Shown here one piece after another: positions 5,845 through 9,736 of a DNA stretch of 9,736 bases. The DNA is from Bacillota bacterium. Lineage in GTDB: Bacteria > Bacillota > Sulfobacillia > Symbiobacteriales > Symbiobacteriaceae. The stretch covers positions 1 through 9,736 of the forward strand of contig JAQBPS010000735.1 in the NCBI GenBank assembly GCA_028287415.1, given 5' to 3'. A model generated the notes under the pieces. That model did not search any database. It had not been told where the DNA came from and saw only the letters and a list, made by a program, of their open reading frames with translations. Both the position numbers and the translations under genes were made by a program. Position 1 is the first letter of the stretch. Each line of letters begins with the position of its first letter.

Positions 5845-5873
5845 TTGAAAGTCTCAGCATACTCTGGTATACT
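5845..5873 (+). promoter_or_regulatory. Strong sigma-A promoter for the 75-residue gene
   Basis: TTGAAA (5845-5850), a 17-base spacer, and TATACT (5868-5873) preceded by TGG, which forms an extended -10. Both boxes match five of six consensus bases with ideal spacing. Transcription should start near 5880, giving a leader of about 45 bases. It is the best plus-strand promoter seen. Confidence 0.8.
5856..5873. promoter_or_regulatory. Dyad overlapping the -10 box: candidate operator
   Basis: AGCATAC-TCTG-GTATACT is an inverted repeat with six of seven arm positions matching around a 4-base centre. It covers the spacer and the whole -10 of the plus-strand promoter. A protein bound here would block RNA polymerase. 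The divergent Xre regulator is the obvious candidate, by inference only. The wider GAAAGT (5849-5854) and ACTTTC (5871-5876) also form an outer inverted pair. Confidence 0.45.
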
Positions 5874-5924
5874 TTCCCTGGAAGCAAAAACGATCCCCTA
5901 TAACTAAAGTGAGGTGTCTCGCTA

Positions 5925-6152
5925 ATGGGTGTGGTGGTCGCAATTGAGTCTCGCCGGTCCGAGCGCTATATTCACAAGCCTGCTGACCCCAGAGCCGCAT
6001 TGCCGCTGGTGCTGTCCCGGTTGCTGGAAGCCGGCGCTACCGAGTTCACCCGGATCGCCCTTGACGCCTGGGGCAAGCGGGAGCTGGAACCCGAAGAGTT
6101 GCTTGACCTCTGTGCCACCTATGCGGCCGTAGCTGGCCTCGAAACTGTATAA
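5925..6152 (+). CDS. Small protein of unknown function (75 residues)
   Basis: This is the only credible plus-strand gene in the window. It has a strong promoter 52 bases upstream, a GTGAGGTG Shine-Dalgarno 8 bases before the ATG, and a hairpin 14 bases after the TAA. The protein is soluble, with no signal peptide or membrane helix. It seems to be a short basic N terminus (ESRRSERYIHKP) followed by a mostly helical, acidic C-terminal part (residues 24-73) containing LSRLLEAGATEF and ELEPEELLDL. I do not recognise the family. Being divergent from an Xre regulator resembles a regulator-target pair. A toxin, antitoxin or regulatory cofactor role is possible but unsupported. Its last 34 bases overlap the 3' end of the metallopeptidase gene on the other strand. 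Confidence 0.8.
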   Translation: MGVVVAIESRRSERYIHKPADPRAALPLVLSRLLEAGATEFTRIALDAWGKRELEPEELLDLCATYAAVAGLETV

Positions 6153-7603
6153 GGTAAAGCGTTAGGAATGGCCGCCGGGACTCCCGGCGGCCATTTCGCG
6201 TGTGCGGTCACGCAGGACAGCGATTCCGCAAGTTCCCGGGGAACGTGGTCGCCTGGCTGATACCGCCAGGCAAACAGCGGGTCGACTGCGCCGGTGAGGC
6301 GGGCCCAACGGAGCAGCGGGCCGGCGGGGTCTCGGTCCCAGCCGTTGCCCAGAAGGCCGGGGTCGGGCGGCATGGGAAACACGCCCCAGCCGTCCTGCGC
6401 CGCCATCGTGCGGAGCAGTGCGGATGCGCTGAGATCTCCGGCCGGGGCTGCGGCACAGCGCCCGACAGGCCCACCCTCGGGGTAGGGCGACAGCGCCGCT
6501 GCTTCTGCCACCCGGCTCACCGTAGCGTCCAGCCACGGCTCCCCCGCTGCGGAGACGGTCAGCGTGTACGAGCCCGCCGCTGGCAGCGGCAGCGAGAGCG
6601 GGGCCCTGCCATCAGCGGCGATGCAGCCTGACGGCCCGCACAACTTGGCATGGAAGGCCGGGGCGCCGGGCGCCGCCATCAGCTTCACGACAGCCTGGTC
6701 GGTGGCGAAGCTGAGCCCGGTGAGCGGCTGCCAGTGCCGCAGGGCGAGGCCGTCAGTCAGGGCGAACTCGGGGGCGGGCGCCGGGCCCCGCCCCTCGCCG
6801 AGCAGCGCCAGCAAGCGGCTGCGCTGGGCCGGGGCAGGCGCCCCCCAATTGCCGCGATGGCGCCCCACGCTGCCGGCCACCACGCGGAAGTCCTCGGCGA
6901 AGTTCTCGCTCGGCTTGTCGGCCCAATCGGTGAGCCCGGCGGGGCGCCCCGCTGCCCGGCTGCGCTGATACTCCGCCAGGCCCGGCAGCCCGGCCACCAC
7001 CTGCCGCTCCACCACATGGCCGATCTCATGCAGGACCGCATCGCTGTCCACGCCTGCAAACAGCAGCACCGACTCATCCATCCACGGGGAGCCGTAGCTG
7101 ACGGCCCGGGCCTCGGTCTGCGGCGAGCGCAACGGGGCGAGGAAGACGGGCAGCCCCCGGAGGGCGCCCGCCGGGAGCGGCGCCCGCTCCAGCGCTGCGG
7201 CAACGCTCTGCACCCGGGGGTAGTCCGCCGGGTCGACCGCGACCGTGTCTTCAGGGAGGCTCCACGCCTCGGCTGCCAGGCCCAGTGCCTGCTCACGCCT
7301 GGCCATCGCCATCTGCAGAGCCCAGAGCGTGCCGGTCGCCTGCGGTTCGTACACCCTGACCTCGCCGACCGCCCGGTAGTCGGCAAGCGCCTGCTCCTCC
7401 CGGCGGTAGAGCTCGCGCAACTCTGTGAGCGCCCGGTCCTGGGCCACAGGCCGTGCGAGATCGGCCGACGCCACGGCCCAGAAGTGGCCGGACGGGATCG
7501 GCGGGGAGGCCACCGGATCCCCTGCGCTGCTGGCAGTTGGAATCGCCATCAGACCGAGCACCAGCGCCCATGCGACCAGGCTGTGCGTCTTGATTGCGAT
7601 CAC
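6119..7603 (-). CDS. Secreted putative zinc metallopeptidase (HExxH)
   Basis: This 494-residue protein has a signal peptide (MIAIKTHS, hydrophobic core about 9-21, then PTASSAG) predicted to be cut near residue 27. HEIGH at 192-196 is the zinc-binding HExxH helix. SENFAEDF at 232-239 offers Glu233 or Glu237 as the third ligand, the spacing and pattern of gluzincins related to the ATLF group. Residues 278-365 look like a beta-sandwich domain, with a pair C322/C327. The C-terminal part (390-465), ending in RYQPGDHVPRELAESL, faintly resembles an SLH repeat, which would anchor it to the cell surface; this is weak. The start is GTG with a poor ribosome binding site, and a two-codon ATG frame overlaps it. 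The last 34 bases run into the 75-residue gene, so the C terminus may be an extension past an older stop. Confidence 0.75.
   Translation of the reverse strand: MIAIKTHSLVAWALVLGLMAIPTASSAGDPVASPPIPSGHFWAVASADLARPVAQDRALTELRELYRREEQALADYRAVGEVRVYEPQATGTLWALQMAMARREQALGLAAEAWSLPEDTVAVDPADYPRVQSVAAALERAPLPAGALRGLPVFLAPLRSPQTEARAVSYGSPWMDESVLLFAGVDSDAVLHEIGHVVERQVVAGLPGLAEYQRSRAAGRPAGLTDWADKPSENFAEDFRVVAGSVGRHRGNWGAPAPAQRSRLLALLGEGRGPAPAPEFALTDGLALRHWQPLTGLSFATDQAVVKLMAAPGAPAFHAKLCGPSGCIAADGRAPLSLPLPAAGSYTLTVSAAGEPWLDATVSRVAEAAALSPYPEGGPVGRCAAAPAGDLSASALLRTMAAQDGWGVFPMPPDPGLLGNGWDRDPAGPLLRWARLTGAVDPLFAWRYQPGDHVPRELAESLSCVTAHAKWPPGVPAAIPNALPYTVSRPATAA
6167..6195 (+). terminator. GC-rich hairpin after the 75-residue gene, inside the peptidase gene
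   Basis: AATGGCCGCCGGG and its exact complement form a 13-base stem around a 3-base loop, 14 bases past the plus-strand TAA. Only three T follow (TTTCGCG), so intrinsic termination may be inefficient or need help. The same bases code for the end of the metallopeptidase (KWPPGVPAAIP). On the minus strand there is no T-run after it. Confidence 0.6.
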
Positions 7604-7627
7604 TCCATTTATTTCCAGTTTATCTAT

Positions 7628-7657
7628 ATTATAATGAATAAAGAAAAGCTCCGCCAG
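7628..7657 (-). promoter_or_regulatory. Possible promoter of the metallopeptidase gene
   Basis: A perfect -10 TATAAT lies at 7633-7628 on the minus strand, 24 bases before the GTG start. The best -35 at 18-base spacing is CTGGCG (7657-7652), only three of six matches, and it falls inside the terminator hairpin of the preceding gene. The AT-rich context supports a promoter, but the -35 is weak. Confidence 0.45.
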
Positions 7658-7667
7658 ATGGCGGAGC
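7637..7667 (-). terminator. Intrinsic terminator of the PTS gene
   Basis: On the minus strand GCTCCGCC-ATCT-GGCGGAGC forms a perfect 8-base stem with a 4-base loop, followed by TTTTCTTTATT. It begins 19 bases after the PTS stop codon. This is a textbook Rho-independent terminator and separates the PTS transcript from the metallopeptidase gene. Confidence 0.9.
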
Positions 7668-7686
7668 CGTATCTGAACATATTATC

Positions 7687-9648
7687 TCAAGGCGTAAGCT
7701 CAATCTGTAACAGCGGCTCGCCGGCCCGCACCTGACCCGACGCCAGCGGGGTCAATCTGGCGATCCGCTCCTGGTTGGTGACGAGCACCGGGGTGATCAG
7801 GGACTTGCCGCGCACCGTGATCAGGGCGGGGTCGAAGCGGCCGAGCGCCTCACCCGCACGAACGGTATCGCCCTCCCGCACGGCGATCTGAAAGCCCTCG
7901 CCTTTCAGGGTCACGGTATCAATGCCGATGTGGATCAGGAGCTCCAGCCCGTCAGGCGTAATCAGGCCCAGGGCGTGACCGGTCGGGAACACGTGGACGA
8001 TCTGCCCTGACGCCGGGGAGAGGAGCACCCCGGCGGTGGCCTCCACCGCGATGCCGTCCCCGGCGAGGCGCTCTGCGAAAACGGGGTCGGGGACCCGGTC
8101 CAGCGGGAGTACCCGTCCGGTCACCGGGCTGAGCAGGGTCACGGAGCGAGGTGCGGGGGCCGCCGCTCTCGCCGGTTCCGAGGCTGCGGCGGGGCCCTGG
8201 CCGGCGGCTCCAGTCGACGCCCGCACCGGCTTGGTCGCGCCCGCCGCCGTCCCCCCGCTCCCCATCGCCGCCCGGATACCCGTGGCGATATCGCCGGCCC
8301 GGGTCCCGACCACCACCTGCACCTCGCCCCCACCCGGGCGGAGGATTGCGGTCGTACCCATGTGCTTGAGCCGGGCGTCATCCAGGGCCGTAGGCTCCCG
8401 CACCACCAGCCGCAGCCGCGTCATGCATGCATCCAGGTTGACGATGTTCGCCTCGCCGCCCAGGGCGGCCAGGTACGCTGCACCCTCTTCAGCCTGCCCC
8501 TTGCGCGGGGCTGCACCCCCGGACTTCCCTTCCGCCGGCGCCGCCTCGGCCACCTGCCCCAGAATCGGCGGCCGCAGCCAGCGGATCACCGCCCTGAAGC
8601 TGACGTAATAGAGCGCCGTAAACGCCAGCCCCAACGGTAGCAGCAACCACGCGTTCTGCTGCAAATGCCAGTTGATCAGCACCATCGGCAGGGCATAACC
8701 GCCCATGCGGATCCCCAGGGTATACCCCACCAGCGACGCCAGCCCGGAAAAGAGCACATGTAGCCCCCAAAGCAGGGGCGACGCAAAGATGAATGCGAAC
8801 TCCACCGGCTCCGTCACACCCAGGACAAAGCCGGTGAGAATCCCCGTCAGCATCAGCCCGGCGACCTTGCGGCGCAGCTCCGGCCTGGCTTCGTGCATGA
8901 TCGCCAGGGCGGCGCCCAGGTTGCCAAACCCCAGGCTCAGGAAAAATCCGCTCAGCAGCCGGCCGGCCTGCGGGTCACCGGCCAGGAACCGATAGTACTC
9001 ACCGGCGACCAGTTTGCCAGTGGCCGGGTCGATCCAGCCACCCAACTGGGCGTCCACCAACTGCATCAGTATGTGGTGCAGCCCCGTGGGAATCAGCAGC
9101 CGCAGCACCGCCCCGTAAATGAAGGCGCCGGCCGGCCCCGCCCCGTAGACCCAGGCCCCGAATGTGATGATCGCCTCACGGATGGACGGCCACAGAAACC
9201 CGAAGGGATAGCCCAGCACGATCCCCGCCAGCGCTGCGGCCAACACAGCCAGCCGCTTTCCGCTGAAGAGGGCCAGGTACTCCGGCAGCCCCACGCCCTT
9301 CACCCGGTTGTAGACCCATGTGCAGGCGATGCCGGCGATGATGCCGCCCAGCACCCCCACATTCAGGCTCGGGTCCCCCGCCACCGCCTCGGCCACCGTT
9401 GACATGACCAGAAAGCCGAGGGCGGCGGCGAGGGCGCCCATCCCGTCGCCGTCCGTGAAACCGATGCTGATCGCGACGCCAAACACAAGCGGCAGCCACG
9501 AGCGGATCAGGGCCATGCCCGCGGCCTCCAGCGGGTGGATGCCCGCCTGCGACCCCACCGCCAGCAGAATCGCCGCCAGCGGCAGCACCGTCACCGGGAT
9601 GATCAGGCTGGCGGCAACCCGCTGAAAGAACGCCTCCCGCCCGCGCAT
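7687..9648 (-). CDS. nagE: PTS permease EIICBA, N-acetylglucosamine type
   Basis: This is a single-chain sugar permease of the glucose/N-acetylglucosamine PTS family, which imports and phosphorylates its sugar at the membrane. EIIC (about 1-360) is multispanning with IPTGLHH (186-192), FLAGDPQAG (221-229) and GVTEPVEF (277-284). The first two are the N-acetylglucosamine form rather than the glucose form, so the substrate is probably GlcNAc. EIIB (about 390-465) has the phosphocysteine Cys408 in DACMTRLR. EIIA (about 505-653) has FPTGHALGL (His558) and LLIHIGID with phospho-acceptor His573. An Ala/Pro-rich linker (466-500) joins EIIB and EIIA. The length of 653 is normal for a fused EIICBA. 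ATG at 9648 has a GAGGGGGTG site 5 bases upstream and lies 13 bases after the preceding gene. Substrate assignment is from motifs, not tested. Confidence 0.92.
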   Translation of the reverse strand: MRGREAFFQRVAASLIIPVTVLPLAAILLAVGSQAGIHPLEAAGMALIRSWLPLVFGVAISIGFTDGDGMGALAAALGFLVMSTVAEAVAGDPSLNVGVLGGIIAGIACTWVYNRVKGVGLPEYLALFSGKRLAVLAAALAGIVLGYPFGFLWPSIREAIITFGAWVYGAGPAGAFIYGAVLRLLIPTGLHHILMQLVDAQLGGWIDPATGKLVAGEYYRFLAGDPQAGRLLSGFFLSLGFGNLGAALAIMHEARPELRRKVAGLMLTGILTGFVLGVTEPVEFAFIFASPLLWGLHVLFSGLASLVGYTLGIRMGGYALPMVLINWHLQQNAWLLLPLGLAFTALYYVSFRAVIRWLRPPILGQVAEAAPAEGKSGGAAPRKGQAEEGAAYLAALGGEANIVNLDACMTRLRLVVREPTALDDARLKHMGTTAILRPGGGEVQVVVGTRAGDIATGIRAAMGSGGTAAGATKPVRASTGAAGQGPAAASEPARAAAPAPRSVTLLSPVTGRVLPLDRVPDPVFAERLAGDGIAVEATAGVLLSPASGQIVHVFPTGHALGLITPDGLELLIHIGIDTVTLKGEGFQIAVREGDTVRAGEALGRFDPALITVRGKSLITPVLVTNQERIARLTPLASGQVRAGEPLLQIELTP

Positions 9649-9661
9649 GGGCCCACCCCCT

Positions 9662-9736
9662 CTAGGTCGCGTCGCCCGGGGCCAGGTCGCCGTAGGAGAT
9701 CAGGGTGATGCCAAGTTCCGAAACCTTGCGCCTCGC
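9662..9736 (-). CDS. C-terminal end of an unidentified gene (runs off window)
   Basis: An open frame enters from base 9736 and ends in TAG at 9664-9662, giving the last 24 residues, with SELGITLISYGDLAPGDAT at the end. It is 13 bases upstream of the PTS gene on the same strand, so the two are probably co-transcribed. Too little remains to name a family. A regulator or amino-sugar enzyme would fit the neighbour, but this is a guess. The coding reading rests on the open frame and the tight spacing. Confidence 0.55.
   Translation of the reverse strand, partial: ARRKVSELGITLISYGDLAPGDAT

Noticed and set aside
5719..5907. Plus-strand 62-codon frame in the divergent region
   Set aside because: It would need a TTG start without a ribosome binding site, and it runs through the plus-strand promoter and the candidate operator.
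6650..7735. Plus-strand open frame (361 codons) opposite the metallopeptidase
   Set aside because: The minus-strand reading has a signal peptide and HEIGH motif. The plus frame would also run through the PTS terminator, and its translation has no recognisable domain.
1..9736. CRISPR array, insertion sequence, tRNA or rRNA
   Set aside because: No spaced identical repeats, transposase motifs, terminal inverted repeats or cloverleaf-like sequences were found by eye on either strand.

Overview
The window looks like chromosome from a high-GC, Gram-positive-type bacterium, probably a Firmicute. The evidence is strong AGGAGG-type ribosome binding sites, frequent GTG starts, TTGACA/TATAAT-like promoters, secD and secF as separate genes, and a signal peptidase I with a single N-terminal membrane anchor. 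Proteins rich in Ala, Pro, Gly and Arg and the overall gene style would fit a Symbiobacterium-like lineage. That placement is inference from memory and was not tested. Apart from one small gene, everything lies on the minus strand.

Read in the direction of transcription (right to left), the window opens with the last 24 codons of an unidentified gene. It is followed 13 bases later by a single-chain PTS permease (EIICBA, N-acetylglucosamine type) that ends in a clear intrinsic terminator. Immediately after comes a secreted protein with an HEIGH zinc-peptidase signature. Its 3' end overlaps, tail to tail, a 75-residue plus-strand gene of unknown function, and the hairpin that probably terminates the small gene lies inside the peptidase coding sequence.

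The small gene is divergent from a regulator with two helix-turn-helix segments. The 229-base region between them holds a very good plus-strand promoter, a dyad overlapping its -10 box, paired direct repeats, and a 22-codon leader ORF with a perfect AGGAGG in front of the regulator.

The regulator starts a compact minus-strand run: xre, pxpA (5-oxoprolinase subunit A, with no pxpB or pxpC here), a stand-alone SpoIIE-type PP2C phosphatase, a 126-residue P-loop protein, signal peptidase I, an HD-domain phosphohydrolase, then secD and secF. Several joints overlap (xre/pxpA by 16 bases, P-loop/lepB by 17, secD/secF by 3), which suggests translational coupling. secDF also has its own near-consensus promoter, with a 15-base palindrome just after the predicted transcription start.

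Functionally, the left part serves protein export (SecDF pulls preproteins, LepB removes signal peptides) next to putative signalling enzymes (PP2C, P-loop, HD). The right part handles amino sugar uptake and a secreted protease-like protein. I find no defence system, CRISPR array, transposon or RNA gene. The least explained parts are the xre/leader-ORF/small-gene control region and the PP2C plus P-loop pair inside an export operon.
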